This document shows positions 35,783-48,275 of a stretch of DNA of 64,000 nt, one piece after another. Position 1 is the first letter of the stretch. The number at the start of each line of letters is the position of its first letter. The notes under the pieces were generated by a model. The model saw nothing but the letters and a program-made list of their open reading frames with translations. It ran no database searches and was not told the DNA's origin. The position numbers and the translations under genes are program-made. This stretch comes from Davidsoniella eucalypti (taxonomy: Eukaryota > Ascomycota > Sordariomycetes > Microascales > Ceratocystidaceae): NCBI GenBank assembly GCA_004009845.1, contig RMBW01000024.1, positions 1 through 64,000 of the forward strand, read 5' to 3'.

Positions 35783-36651
35783 CTTCTCAGCTACGACTCT
35801 TAATAGTGTCTGTTATATATGAGTCTGTGCGACCTGATGGAACGGGCGCTGAGGCAAGTTGATTTCTAGGAAGATGTTGTATAAATAGCCGTGTAACTCT
35901 AAATAAGTCAATATATGAATATAGAAATAAACAAAATGCTGAAAATCGACTAGATTTTTAGGTCTTGATGGTTTGGTAGACAGCCGTTAGACCTTTATTT
36001 TGGAGAAAAAATCGCCATCGTGGGTCCCATTGAACCCTAAGGAACCCTAAAGAGATACGAGAGAAATTTGGAGGCATATCACAAAGTTGTTCACAGAAGC
36101 AGAGTGGAAGATAGCATGCAATATATAATAACAACTGTAATTAGACAGTAAAATGCGAGACTAAGTAATTCATATGCTCCAAGAATAATAAATGCACGAC
36201 CATTTCATATGACACCGGGAATAAAAACAGAATGAACAAGAACAAACAATGTCTAATGTGAGAAGACAAGCAAGCAACTACTAAAGACAAGGTAATAGTA
36301 GAGTGGTGCTAGCTAGGGCTGTGCCGCATTTCTTCGAATAGGATGACATTATTAAAGATGACAAGCTTCGAAGACATGAGTGCTACGAACAAGATAAATC
36401 CGCCTCAACGTCAAGAGGCAAAGAATGGCAAAACAGATGCATGATATTCATAAATTTCTTGTTGCGCGAGGCCGTTCGTATATGCTTCAGTGTATATATA
36501 GATGTAGCATAACATGGAATAGCGGTAACCTGGGGTGTTTGTCTAGCTAGAGACATGGGATAAATAACGAGATTTTTTTCTTCATAGAAGGTGGTACAAT
36601 AAAAGCATCTCACTTCTACAAACAAAGAGAGAGAGAAGTGAAGAATGGCAA
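35783..36651. other. fRMsr promoter and Erv29 3' UTR
   Basis: AT-rich spacer. Two AACCCTAA motifs stand in tandem at 36033-36040 and 36043-36050, about 260 bp upstream of the fRMsr start codon. No ORF is supported. Confidence 0.5.
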
Positions 36652-37943
36652 TTAATAGACCTTCTTCTTCTCGTCGATGCTGAACTGACCAGGGCCGCTG
36701 TTGACAAGTAGCAGAAGACCACCGACGATAGACAGGATCTGGAAGAAATCGTACTTGGCAAAGTCCTTGTGAGGGTGGTGCTCGTGAAGCTAGTGAAGAC
36801 GAAGAGTTAGCATGTGACTTTGTTTTCCGGTTGCTATCGAGTTCGATGCTTGTTTGCATGGGAGAAGAAGAATCAATGAGGAGGTGGGGGAAAAAAAAAA
36901 AGAAAGACTAGAGGATGATCTGCTTACAGTCCAGAAGTTGTTGACCAGGATGTTGAAAATGCTGAGGATAACAACTAGAAGAGTGGCGCTGAACTTGGCC
37001 TTGAAGCCGACGACAACCATCACACAGGCAATTGCGCCGATGACAGACACGGTAACACGCCAGACGGACCATTCACCGGTCATGAAGAAACCAATGAATA
37101 GGAAGATAAGCAAGACGCGACCGGCAAGCTGGAAGTACATCTTACGATCCTTTTCGTCTAGGCTGGGCAGACCAGCAAAAGCCTTGGTCTTGCGCACCCA
37201 TGAGTCGGACAGGACCATAAGAAGACCGCCAATAACGGACAGGTTGCGTAGGAAGAAGTTAACATCGAAGATTAGACCGTATCCGAGGGCCTGAGTCACG
37301 ACAACGCCCATAAGACCGAAGACAGCGTAATCAGAGAACTTGCGCATGATGACGAGCAAAGAGCACGAGATCATGGCGAGCACGTTGGTGATGAGGAAGA
37401 TGTGTGTGAGGAAGAAGGGGACTGCGATGCGAGCGTTAGTACGGAGCTGAGATGTCTAGAGGGCATGTTTGAGGCTTGTTCATACTTTTGCGGAAGTCGT
37501 GCAAGTAGAGCACCTGGTCATTCCATTGTGTCATGATACGTAGGGAGTCTTCGATGAAGGTGACGACAATTAGGAAGCGGCCAATTGCGGGCAGATAACT
37601 ATTGCGAATGTTAGTGATTGTGGTGATTGATTAGACGTGTGTGTTGCGTCTGTGCGAGTACATAACACATTGCAAGTAGCCGCGGGCAAGGCCAGACAAG
37701 CAATGCGGATCTATGTCTATGTCATGGCGACGGCCGTGGCGAGCTCGTTAGACGGAGGAGGGTATTGGGAACGTACGGCTTAATGGGCTCGCTGAAAGAA
37801 TCGAGCACATCCTCGATCTTGCTGGTCAGCTTGCGCACCGATTCGAGGGCGCCTTCGGACTCGGTTGGCGCCACGCCGAAGGTCGGGGAGGATGAGCTGA
37901 TGCCGTAGCCGACACCGATAGTGCCACCGCGATGTTGAGCCAT
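36652..37943 (-). CDS. erv29: SURF4/Erv29 ER-to-Golgi cargo receptor
   Basis: Four exons, 37777-37943, 37486-37598, 36928-37421 and 36652-36789, give 303 residues. Introns of 178, 64 and 138 nt have GTACGT, GTATGA and GTAAGC donors. Joining rebuilds IKPYLPAIGRFLIVVTFIED, DFRKIPFFLTH and HPHKDFAKYDFFQ, all SURF4 signatures. Several hydrophobic segments fill the middle, and the protein ends KKKVY, a KKXX-type dilysine signal for return to the ER. The family packages soluble secretory cargo (in yeast, glyco-pro-alpha-factor and carboxypeptidase Y) into COPII vesicles. The N-terminal Gly/Ser segment before VRKLTSKIED is typical of fungal members. The start at 37943 was chosen because the upstream in-frame extension looks like leader sequence. 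Confidence 0.95.
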
Positions 37944-40900
37944 TGTGTCGAGTGGCGTGTGGTGTTTGCAGAAAGGGAAAGTAGAGCGGAGGATATTCGC
38001 GTGCGGAGAGTCGTCGATTATCAGGACGAGAAGGAGCAAGAGAAGGCGTAAGGATGGTAGGAGTTCGTTTAGATGGCGGCGGTAGTAGCGGCGGAGGAAA
38101 CAAAGAAGAAGAAAATGGTATTTATTACGGATTAAGATGTGGCGGGCGACAGCAGATCAGGCCTGGTCTGGTCTGTTGCTATGTGGCTCGTGGATTGGCT
38201 GGGTGGTGGAACCAAAAGGGAAGAAAGTACGAAATGGAATATGAGGTGGGTTTGGTTGGTACCAGATGGGTGGAAAATGGAAATTGACAGATGGATGGAA
38301 AGGGAAGGGGAAGACGGGGCAAGATATATGAAAGAAGGACACGATGCCTAGATTGCAGATTGCTGGACCGGGAGCTGGTCTTGGTGCTTGACTTGTTTTG
38401 TTTGTTTCTCTTTCTCCAGGTTCGCAGGGTCTCGGAGACGACGAGTTGATGGACGAACAAAATAGTCGCTACTATGTATAGCAACGCAACGGCGATATGG
38501 GAAGATGGGAGGCAGGTGTTTAGATCGAAGCGGCAATGTATTTTTTTTTGGGTTGGTTTGGCTGTTGTTGTTGCTGAATTGACGGTTGGCAAGATGGCCG
38601 GATCGGAAAAAAGCACTGATGCTAATGCTTGAAGCCGGTGATTGTGGTCGAAGCTTTTATTGATCTTTTTTCAGAGCAAAATGCGGTATAGTCAATATGT
38701 AGCAGCATGTATGGCAAATGATAGCGGCGGCAAGAATAGATCAAGAAGCGATGGGCAGAGAGAAAATAGAACCAAGGCTAGGGAAAATAGAATGCACAAA
38801 GCCGAGGGAGAGGGCAAGAATAACAGGGCATTGATGCTCGGTTTTCGCTAACTACATATGCACTACGTATTATTGTGATGGTATTGTTTTCTGTTTTATT
38901 TTTATATAATTTGCGATTGCTGTTCGCTTGCCTACATGTACCGTACCGACTCTATATTGAACTATCATGAGGCCAGAGCAGCGACTCGATGGGAAAAAAA
39001 AAAAAAAAAAAGGCAAAACTCCGGGCTTCGCTTCTACTAAGGTGTTTTGTTGGGATGGACAGCGCGCAACTGAAACCGCCTAAGAAACCGTCTGGGAAAC
39101 GATCAAAGCAGAGAACGAGCGCTGCAAGAATCGGATTCTTACATGTGTTGCTATACTACAGACGATGTTGAAGCTACTGGCCACGCTAACAGGAGCCAGA
39201 CGGCTTGCTATAGTTAGTTGAGCTTGTCGAGCTCAATTAGCTAGGCAAGACTTCAACTTTGGGACAGGGTGTTATTTTCGGGGCGCTATCTGGGAAGGCC
39301 GCTCTGTCTTTTTTCCTTTTAGCTTTCCGTTTTCTTTTTTCCTAGGCCGCATTACAGGGGGATTCGCCGTACAGGTTACAAAGCATACAGGGGACCCCAG
39401 CAGCCATGACGGGGCCTGTTTGAAGGGACAATTGGAAGAGGTACAAGAAGATATGTAGATAAGCAAAGAGAACATATCAGTGATTGAACCAGTGGCTGAA
39501 GCAGTGATTGAAGAAATAAATACAGATCACTTACTGATAAACACAGGAGAGCATTTATTTACCGCGCTCTGCGTATCTTGACCCCTCTGCAGCCCACACA
39601 AGCATCTAGTGATAACAGGCCGGCGTCCCGTGACATGTAGAGTGACGCTTCTATTGATAGCCTATGTAGACTGGTAGTTTGTGCGCAGATAGGCCGGTAT
39701 CTCTGCTAAAAAACACAGTGTACAGTACTCGGTGCGCTTTGACCCATGCCAAAGGAAGAAGAAGCCTGTTCCTGATGCAATACAAGAGAAGGAAACCAAA
39801 GCCATTCGCTGGCTTGCATCTTGGTAATCCAGATCAGAACTATAACCGTTTGCAAGTCAGTTGGCCAAGATATATACACATGCAGTCACGTATACTTAGC
39901 AACGCTCTGTTCTGCTCGTCTTGGCTAGTGTCGGTTCGTCCACGCCGTTCAGCTTACTGTGCCATCCAACTGGGCTTCCTTTCTTGTTCTCTATGTTCTT
40001 CCATGATCGGCGCCATGCGGACGTGTATTTTCTGCGTTATATGTGCTGTATCTTAAGCTATATTGCCGTGTTTGTTTATTATAGGGCTTCTATATTAACA
40101 CAACCCGCTGGTCTGTTCGGCCCAGCCAAGCTTTGACTGCTCAAAACTACCACATTACTATTCTCGACAATGCCAGCTGGCCTTCTCTGTCTGTTCGTTT
40201 ACTTGGTAGCGTGAGCCAGTTCGGCTCACGCAAATGCTCTGCTATCCTCGTACCTGTCTTACGACTTACCGTGGATGACTGGCCGGGTAACGCCAATGCC
40301 TTGTTCTCGAATATACAGAACATCACGCTTGCTAAGTATACCCAAATCCAAGAGCACAGGCCTAACCCTGGCCCAACTCGAGTTCTTGGCGCTCCGGGGT
40401 TGCCTAAAATGATGGGCAACTTTGGCTGTTGGCTTGCGATAGAGTTGGAAGGAAACCACATCTTGTCCTGCTTCTTCCATCCCTGCTGAATATCTGTAGA
40501 TACACTAGAGATCCCCGAGATTCCCGTTACGTTGCAAGCTGCCATTTCAAGCACTGGTATCGACCATTTGGTTGTATTTGTAGTTGATGGCGGATGTAGT
40601 GGATATAATGGATTATAAAGGTGATGCTGTGTGGGTAGAACGTCATGAAACAATGCCAGAGATGTGGTGTTTGCCAGTTTGACAGCAATATATTTTCGAG
40701 TAACTAGAGCCTTTGGGGTGATTAGGGGACACTATCAAGTAGGCCACGTCCTGCTGTAGTTTGCTCTCTTCTTTTCCGTAGCAATCTGCAGCAAACAAAG
40801 TATGACTGGACACAAATACGACGCTGGCCCGGCCATTTAGAATTCTTTAGATATGTAGCAAGTTGGAGACCAACCTTCCATGTCTTTGATCGACAAACTG

Positions 40901-41418
40901 CTATTGAATGTCTTTTGTCACCCGTTTCTGGGCTAGTTGCTAAAAAAAAAACAGTCTACGGATGAAATTGAATCGAACTCTCTTTGACACGAACTCGGAG
41001 GCTTACGATATCGACTGAAGAAAAAGCCAAGACCTGGCAAGTGTTAGAAGTCGTTAGGATTCATCAATAGTGGTTTTAGAGTTTGAACCTCGTTGTCGAT
41101 CAGTTGTCGTGCTTGACTTTTGATACCGTGGACTAGGCTTGACGGTGGGAGAGATCAACTTTGACTATTTTACATGTACCTGAATCACTAAGACTATACG
41201 ATGCTCGAGGCCAACTTTGGAATACGAATGGATGCTTATATGTAGTACGGAGACTGTATATGGCAAAACGATATTACGTATATATTATGGGGAAGAAAGA
41301 TAGAACGACAAACAACATTTCCAAGAAAAGCTATGATATGGAAAAAAACCAGAACAAACATAAATCTATAAGCAGAATTCAACCCTCAGCCCCGATATCA
41401 ACAGCGTCCCTCGCCTAT
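37944..41418. other. Erv29 promoter and long spacer
   Basis: The first 700 bp is the likely Erv29 promoter. Between 38.6 and 41.4 kb open frames are short, mostly without ATG, and unrecognised. A perfect hairpin (arms GCGTGAGCC / GGCTCACGC, 5-nt loop) lies at 40209-40231 and a weaker one at 39218-39236. An A run of 15 or more lies near 39.0 kb. No transposon signature was seen. Confidence 0.45.
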
Positions 41419-43083
41419 TTAGTTTTTCGGCAGAGGTGGCGAGGTCTGGTATGCCAACTCTTCATTCGTATAAGTCACAAAGGAGAAACCGCCCGGGCTG
41501 CGATCACTGCCCGGATTCGGGGACGTATACTGTGGCAATGGCGAGGTTATATCCTCGGAGCTGGGAGGCTGTGGAAAGCCCCGTCCTAGTATCGGAGAGG
41601 CATTGGCGTCTTGGTCTCGCGCGATAGGCGAGGCGTTGAGCTCAGCCGCGTGGCCATCGGGCTGGCATACGAACGGCGCATTGCCAGGAAGCTCGGACGG
41701 CTGGTAGCTAGAGGCTCTTGTGCTTTGTTAGACCTACGGCACTGTACATACTGCGCAAAGGGGCGTTGTGGCGGGTATGGACTTACTGATAGGCCTGTTC
41801 CTGGTTGCTCATCACGGAGTAGTGCGCGAACTGAGGCGACATTTGTCCGCCATTGAAGTGCATTTGCTGCTGATGCAGGGGCGCGTTGGGATAGCCCGCC
41901 AGCATGGGCGACGTAGCCTTGATGTCCTGCATATCCTGGCCGGGCATGACAGCCGGGTTTCCAGGGCCAAGGCCGTTGTTCATCTGCGAACCACCCCACG
42001 GCCAAGCGCGTTTCTGGGACTGACCGTTGCGGCCATGCCGGCCACAGAAGTAGATCAGCACGGCGCCGATGAGTATGACGCCCGCTGCGCCGATAGAGAC
42101 GCCGGCGATGGCACCAGGCGAGAGGGCTTGGTGGGCTGTGGAAGACGTCGATGGAGAGGATGCAGAGGCGGCTGATGTCGATGATGAAGAAGCACCGCTC
42201 GCGGTTGTCGACGTACTGCCTTCACTGGGCCAGCTGTCACCGGGTAGAAGCTGGATCGAGGCTTCTTCTGCAAGCGAGTAGTAGTGGTTAAAGGTAAAAT
42301 CGGCCGACGTGTTCTTGGCCAGGGAAGAACGTGTTAGCGGGTTTCAAAGACAAAATGGCGGCTAGAAGATATAGACTCACGGGGTTGATGGCTCCAACCA
42401 TGTGTTCTCCTTTGCACGAGTTGTCTGCTCCGCAATAGAAGAAGATTGGATCAGAGTTATTGATCTGGACAGTCCAGGAAGCAGGCTAGAAACAAGACAT
42501 TCCATGTTAGCGAAAGAAACCGGCATCTCGAGTGCTGACAGCGGTGGCGAGGTTCTGCTTACGTTGCTCGAGTCGGGTGCGTACTGTGTTCCGCTCCAGA
42601 AGCCCGTCTCGCCAACATGGGCCAGTTCGTACGGAATACAGGCTTGGGATACGTCACCCTGGGCTACCGAATGGCCGCCGGGATAGAAGAGGAACTCTAC
42701 AACGATTCACATTAGTACGGCTATAGGGGGCAGAATCACGGCATAGGAATACTACGACGTACCAATCGTATCACCGACATCTGCGTAAGTGGTGTTTGGG
42801 CTGAACTTGAAGCCGTTCTATACAGCGTTAGAGACTTGCTTATAACCATACTACATGTGGCGGTTCAACTTACATAACCGACCGAGATTGTATGTGTAGA
42901 GCTTGATGTAGCCGCGGAAGAGTTTGTGGTGGTGGTGGCTCTTGTAGCGGTGGTCGTTGAAGCGGAGTCTCTTCGGACGTGGGTGACGCCAGCAGCTGGA
43001 ACATCCGAGTGTGTTGCCGTAGGTAGAGCCTCAAGGGCGATAGCAGTGCTAGCCATGGCTATCAAGCTCCAGATACCACGCAT
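41419..43083 (-). CDS. Membrane-anchored Ser/Thr-rich cupredoxin-like protein
   Basis: Six exons, 42874-43083, 42763-42817, 42563-42696, 42381-42485, 41787-42313 and 41419-41707, give 439 residues; introns are 56-79 nt. Residues 1-19 look like a signal peptide (MRGIWSLIAMASTAIALEA). A Thr/Ser-rich stretch leads into a cupredoxin fold from about residue 68 (ISVGYNGFKFSPN, ADVGDTIEFLFYPGGHSV, FFYCGADNSCKGEHMVGAINP). Candidate copper ligands are H97, C151 and M162; the usual second His of the NHC motif is Ser here, so classical type-1 copper binding is doubtful. A Ser/Thr mucin-like linker, one membrane helix (about 235-256) and a Pro/Gln-rich cytoplasmic tail of about 180 residues follow. The last exon was placed by its CTCTAG acceptor, CTAAC branch and an open frame to TAA. 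Such proteins sit in fungal cell surfaces; function is unknown. Confidence 0.85.
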
Positions 43084-45877
43084 ATTGCCGCCTAAGATCA
43101 AGCGGTGAATACGTGAGACAAAGGTATTGGTTGTGGTATCCCCAGTTCTAGTTGCAATGCTATATGAGATGCCAGCTTATTAGGCATGAATGAACACAAT
43201 ACTCGATGAAATCTGAGGTATGGAAGTAAAAAAGCACTGAAGAATAGAAACCGAAGAATAAAAGAAGAAGAAGGGGAAGGAAAGAAGAACACCGAGGGGA
43301 ACCCAATGGAGCTAATAAGAAGGAAGGAAACTGGCAGCTAAAGAAGGTAAGAAAGAGTCTGGCCGTCGGCTGCACATAAGCAGGTAGCGTCTGCAGGCTT
43401 TCTCGCCCAGTTTCTCTTTGATATTAACTTGGTGGCTGTCGATATGCACAAAAGACGACGGATGGTCTAGCTTTCCAATGGCGTCCTTCTTTGGCATATT
43501 ACCTCGATGTATCGTTGCAAGCACTACATATATATAGTTAGCCCGCCAATATATCGACCACAAAGAAAACAGTCGTCTTTTTGGAAGCGTGCTCTTTTCG
43601 AATAACTAGCAAAAAAAGGAGTCCGTCTTCGTATCTTCTCCATTAGGTGAGACTGGTCGTTGCAGACGTCGTCAGGAACACTCCAGTTTTCTTTGTTCTT
43701 GGCTTGTCCGATGGTAGTTGCATTTTGCCATCTTCTCTTTGACGTCTAGACTGCCAAGACGGCCGGCAATGGAGTGATAGAAGCTAAGAGGTGCATTTAT
43801 ATGCTGCCAAGACAAACCGTTGGTACGACGATACCACATCGATATCACAGATACACAGGCCTTACCTCGACGACTTGGTGTTTCCGGCTGGTATTTTTTA
43901 TACTCTGCCTCGTATTTCCTTTGCTTCGGGGCCTATTTATTATCACAAAATACTGGCAAAAACTACGAGGCAGGCCACCGGAAATGAGGTTGGAGAGTCA
44001 TTTTGCCCGCTTTGTTAACATTCTTTCTTTGATAAACTTACACGATACATAAAAAGCGGGTCTCTCATGACTATTCTACTGCCTTCCAGGCCCTAAGATT
44101 ACTTCATTACAAATATAGAGCATTAGAATAAGCCCCCATAGTGCGTCGAAGAGCTGTTCGCTTGGGGTTTGTCTAGCCATGGGGAATATCCGTTCGTTCC
44201 TTAGAAGATGGCACTGTATAAGCGCAGGCCATGTATGCCCAACATAAGAAAACGTGAAAAGGGAGGGGAAGAAGGGTGAAGTATCTTGTGTTGTTACAGT
44301 TGCCGTTGACGATATCTGCAGCTATAACCTATAACTGTATACAGGAGAATAAACAAGAAGTATTACAAGAAGAAGTGGTTGTACTACGGCCTAATGGCTG
44401 TATACAAATATGTGAGCACACACTAGAGAGCAAGCACTTGAAAGAAAACAAAGCCTGACAAACTGGTCTTTCTTTCTTTCGTGATTTTACGTTCCTGTCC
44501 GGGCCCTGTTCATCTAGTTAGCTTGACAACTAAGAATTGTGTCCAACTATCAATATATGCAAAGTACTTTGTTCCTTTTTGCATGGTTAGTTACACATCT
44601 AAGTATCGAGAAGGGGGACTCTACACCGATGCCGTCATGTAGATGTTCACTGCCACGCTCGAATTATATCTCTCCGGATAGCCGAGTATAGCTGTGTATC
44701 GGTACTACACATCGCATGATTTGCTACATGTAGATAAAGCACTAAAATATACATGGCTGTTGCGTCGGATTACACCACATTTCGGTACTTTGTTTTATCC
44801 TCAATTTTACAACTCTTCCTGTATTACGCTTAGCGGCGCTGGCTATCGGCATAGCTATTCCCTTGCCTCAATATGGTCTTGCTCGTTCAGCTTCTAGTAG
44901 TTGTATGTTGAAACAAAACCTAGAACCTAAAATGCCTTGCCTTAGATCCACGAAACATATTTGACGCTACAAGCGCGCTGACATTCCATAATGGATTACA
45001 CAACTGCAAAGTCTTGAACTGAGGTTATATTCTCGTCTCCAATAAGGTGGAAGTACCGAATATTTGGATGGTTGTTTCTAAAAACATAAAGTGGCTTATC
45101 TACATATCATTAGCCAGCATGATGACGCTGTTCATTAGGGACGTGGTGGCATGGAGTGTTTCCAAGCTGTCAGGTTGTGGCTTATATGTTATTCTTAGTC
45201 TTTGACACCTATATATACGACACAGAAACTCTCTTTGAGCCGTTTGACCAAGCTGAAGAATGGTCGGCTTGAGTAAGTGTCTCAGCCTGATAATTGCGCT
45301 ATTATGGCAGAGCACAGCATATAGTAAGCATTTCTTGTTTAAGGCATTACCAGGCCAATCAACCCAGTGCAAGAAATCAAAGAAAGTAAATATGTATACC
45401 TGGATAGCCATTGGCATTCTTTCTCAAAACGCTTTTGATAGTAGGCTGGGACAGACTAGCTTGCATCGGGCAACATGAAGGGTTCGATCTCGCGTGGATC
45501 CGTCCTGTTCTTTGAGTTAAACTATAGTACATATGATGTGTATAAATACATGTAATCAAATGGAAACGTTGCCTTCACTGAAAGGAACAAAAATGCGTGA
45601 CAAAGTCGATACGGAGAGGTTGAATATAACATATGAGAATATATAAACATTTACAAAACTCCAAGAAAGAAATACATAGCATAGTTGGGTCAAGGTACAA
45701 AAACATGATCACAGCTACCCAGAGACGAGACGTGATATAGTCAACCGCCAAATCAAGTTTGTGTAAGAAATGATTAATTCTATATGCTAGATACAACAAG
45801 AAAAGCAAATATATAAATGACAATGAAGAATCAAAGAACAGCCACAGTTATCGGCCCTTTTTTTTCTGGTAACTTGT
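43084..45877. other. Cupredoxin promoter and ALG6 downstream spacer
   Basis: The first 400 bp is pyrimidine-rich on the minus strand, as expected for the cupredoxin leader. The remainder is spacer with only short unrecognised frames. A GGTTCGATCTC near 45.48 kb resembles a tRNA B box but no cloverleaf could be drawn around it. Confidence 0.5.
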
Positions 45878-47710
45878 CTACTTCGTCTTGGCCTTGGGCA
45901 CCTTTGCCCCAAAGCATCCAAGCTCTGTGACTAACCGCACAAAACACCACAGATAGCAGGTCGCAAATCCAGCCGCACCAACGCCAACATTAGCTACTGT
46001 CCATAGATCGGGCTTGTTGGCTGGCGGGGGCACAAAAATTTCAACTACATGCCACGCAAACATCACGATGTAAAAGAAACTGTGGATGACATTGGCACCA
46101 ACTCGTAGCCACCAAGACTGGCCTTCGGGAATAGGCTCGACTAGTACGGGAAGAGGGACACCGATCAGGTACGCCCATAGAAGTGTAGTAACTGCATAGG
46201 GCATGGCCAAATCCACACGCTTCAGAAGCGGGAACAAGGTCCAGGCACCAAGAAGATTGGCAAAGCCAACCCAAGCCCGGGTGTCCGTACGAAGACCGTG
46301 CTTGCCTGCTAGCAACAATGTCATGGGAAGCAAAGGCAGGAGAACGCTCTTCTCGTGAACCTGGTAGCTGAATAGGAAAAATCCCCATGCAGTAGTAGCA
46401 AAGGCAAACGGCAAGAGATTCTTACGCGGATACAAAAACAATAGAATATTGGCCGGGAGAATAGATGCCAAAGTCAAACCTAGAGAAGCCTTTTGCAATA
46501 AAGCAGCGGGAAGGTACTTCAACTTGAATACAACGTTAGCGGCGCACCAGAAGTTGGCCACTTTGTCTTCAAACAGACCGCGTGCAAAAGGGAATACACG
46601 GTGGACCATCTGCACAAGCTGCTGAACAACAGGATAATAAGCAGCTTCACGATCTAGGATATCGTCTAAGAAAGTGAAAATCGGTAGCGGAGCAGGAGGG
46701 CCGTCCCACTCGGGCCGAGCATCAATACCGACAGTCGCATCGTGAAGAGCGCCGAGCACCAGCGGCAAGATCAGCAAGCCGAATGCAATGGCGGTAACAG
46801 CGGCAATAGAAAACAGGCGGCCTGGGTTAAGACGTGGGAAAACACAGCTACCCAGCAAGAAAGAGAACACAGGCAGAGCGTAGTACAAGGCCATCTGCTT
46901 GAAGCCCAAAGCAGCCACGAAGAAAACAGCGGCCCATAGATAGCGGTTGGCCAGCATGCTGCTCATGCTAGCGACAACGAAGCCAAGCATTACGGTGTTG
47001 TACTGGAAATGGGCATGGTCTATAAGCAGTGTAGCCGGCTGTAGCAGGATTGCAGACAGGGCAACCGAGGCCGACCAGACAGTGACGTTGCTCAGACGGC
47101 TGTAACGGCGCACAAAAACAACTAGTGCCGGTACGTAGATAAGCAGTTCGCTGACCAGCACGGTACCACGCATGAAGACCTTCAGGTTGGCATCGTGCAG
47201 GCCACGTGATGCGAACAGGGCGAACCACTCCGGGTTGATGGCGCTGCCAATTATACCGCACAGCCAGCTATGGTACGCCGTCAGAGGCGGATAATCGAGA
47301 CCCCACCACTGCAGATCGTGGAAATACCACTGCGAAATGGGCAGATTTACTGTCAGTTCCATCCAGTGACGCTGAGCCTCGTAGTCGCCAAACAACGGCG
47401 GACGCTGGAAGCCCGAGTAGCCCCAGAGGCCGACGGCACAGCGGAAGAGCACGGCAACCATGAGAGTCAATGGCAGGGCTTCCCAGGCCGACATGCCGCT
47501 ACTGCGCGCGGGCCAGAAAAAGGCCGCCAGCGGGAACGTCGGTGCTTTGCTATAGAAGGTATCGGACGAGGTGGATGCCACGGAGATATTCGAGGCGGAC
47601 GACTTGGGACGGCCGACGTTGGAGGCCGAAGAAGAAGGACGCGGGCCGGGAGACGGCGACGTTCCTTTGACGCGGCGGCGCGGCTTGTGGGAGGCGGGCG
47701 AGGGAGCCAT
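45878..47710 (-). CDS. alg6: Dolichyl-P-glucose:Man9GlcNAc2-PP-dolichol alpha-1,3-glucosyltransferase
   Basis: A single uninterrupted frame of 610 residues from an ATG at 47710. The first luminal loop carries GDYEAQRHWMELT with the catalytic Asp/Glu pair, followed by the family hallmark WWGLDYPPLTAYHSW and NPEWFALFASRG. DHAHFQYN and GFKQMALYY are further ALG6/ALG8 landmarks, and there are about a dozen hydrophobic segments, as in GT57 enzymes. The enzyme adds the first glucose to the lipid-linked N-glycan precursor in the ER membrane. GDYEAQRHW together with NPEW favours ALG6 over ALG8. The N-terminal 60 residues are a basic, Ser/Pro-rich cytoplasmic extension longer than that of yeast Alg6. 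The gene is head-to-head with palC. Confidence 0.95.
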   Translation of the reverse strand: MAPSPASHKPRRRVKGTSPSPGPRPSSSASNVGRPKSSASNISVASTSSDTFYSKAPTFPLAAFFWPARSSGMSAWEALPLTLMVAVLFRCAVGLWGYSGFQRPPLFGDYEAQRHWMELTVNLPISQWYFHDLQWWGLDYPPLTAYHSWLCGIIGSAINPEWFALFASRGLHDANLKVFMRGTVLVSELLIYVPALVVFVRRYSRLSNVTVWSASVALSAILLQPATLLIDHAHFQYNTVMLGFVVASMSSMLANRYLWAAVFFVAALGFKQMALYYALPVFSFLLGSCVFPRLNPGRLFSIAAVTAIAFGLLILPLVLGALHDATVGIDARPEWDGPPAPLPIFTFLDDILDREAAYYPVVQQLVQMVHRVFPFARGLFEDKVANFWCAANVVFKLKYLPAALLQKASLGLTLASILPANILLFLYPRKNLLPFAFATTAWGFFLFSYQVHEKSVLLPLLPMTLLLAGKHGLRTDTRAWVGFANLLGAWTLFPLLKRVDLAMPYAVTTLLWAYLIGVPLPVLVEPIPEGQSWWLRVGANVIHSFFYIVMFAWHVVEIFVPPPANKPDLWTVANVGVGAAGFATCYLWCFVRLVTELGCFGAKVPKAKTK

Positions 47711-48275
47711 TACGATGATGATCTATCTAACAGTTGTGTATATAGGCAAGATGAGCCTGTGTAGGGTGTTTTTTGTTGGGACACGGCTGGATGTCGGATC
47801 AGCCAGGCCGGTAAATGGTTATAGCCGAGTAGATAGTTTTGAAAGCCAGTTCAAGAGAGACTCGAAAAATAACGCGAAGCACGGCTTCACCAAATTCAAG
47901 GCGGGATGAACTGAATTCTGGCTTCAATTGTTGAAAGCTTGACGATCCAAGCTAGAAAAGCTCAACCAAGGTCCAAATTGTCGGCCAGGTTTAAAGTGGG
48001 TCTAAAGCTAGCTTACTCAAACAATTATAACCGTGTTAGCATGGGCACCAACATAAAACCCTAGCTTTCCAGCTGTAACCCTAGTTTTGACTAGTGACGC
48101 CATAGAGCTTCCCTCCACACGGCCCAAGCTGGGCATGCCAAGAGCTCAAACGAGCTTGATATCGATTGTCTTGAAACGATTACTGTCGATTCCGCTTCGA
48201 CATGCGATTTCCGATGACCGGGTAAATCTCAGCTTACCATCTTTCACCAAAAACCACCTCAACAGAACCCTTGCA
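47711..48275. promoter_or_regulatory. Bidirectional spacer ALG6 / palC
   Basis: 565 bp between divergent start codons. It contains AAAACCCTAG at 48055-48064 and TAACCCTAG at 48076-48084, about 200 bp upstream of the palC start. The palC frame is open back to 48087, but the ATG at 48276 begins the conserved MPFPFTLPTT. Confidence 0.6.

Noticed and set aside
40147..40653. 168-codon minus-strand frame with an open plus-strand frame opposite
   Set aside because: No recognisable motif on either strand; the plus frame starts from TTG.
41161..41589. 142-codon plus-strand frame
   Set aside because: Starts from TTG and is antisense to the last exon of the cupredoxin gene.
45478..45500. tRNA B-box-like GGTTCGATCTC
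   Set aside because: No matching A box or cloverleaf arms could be drawn around it.
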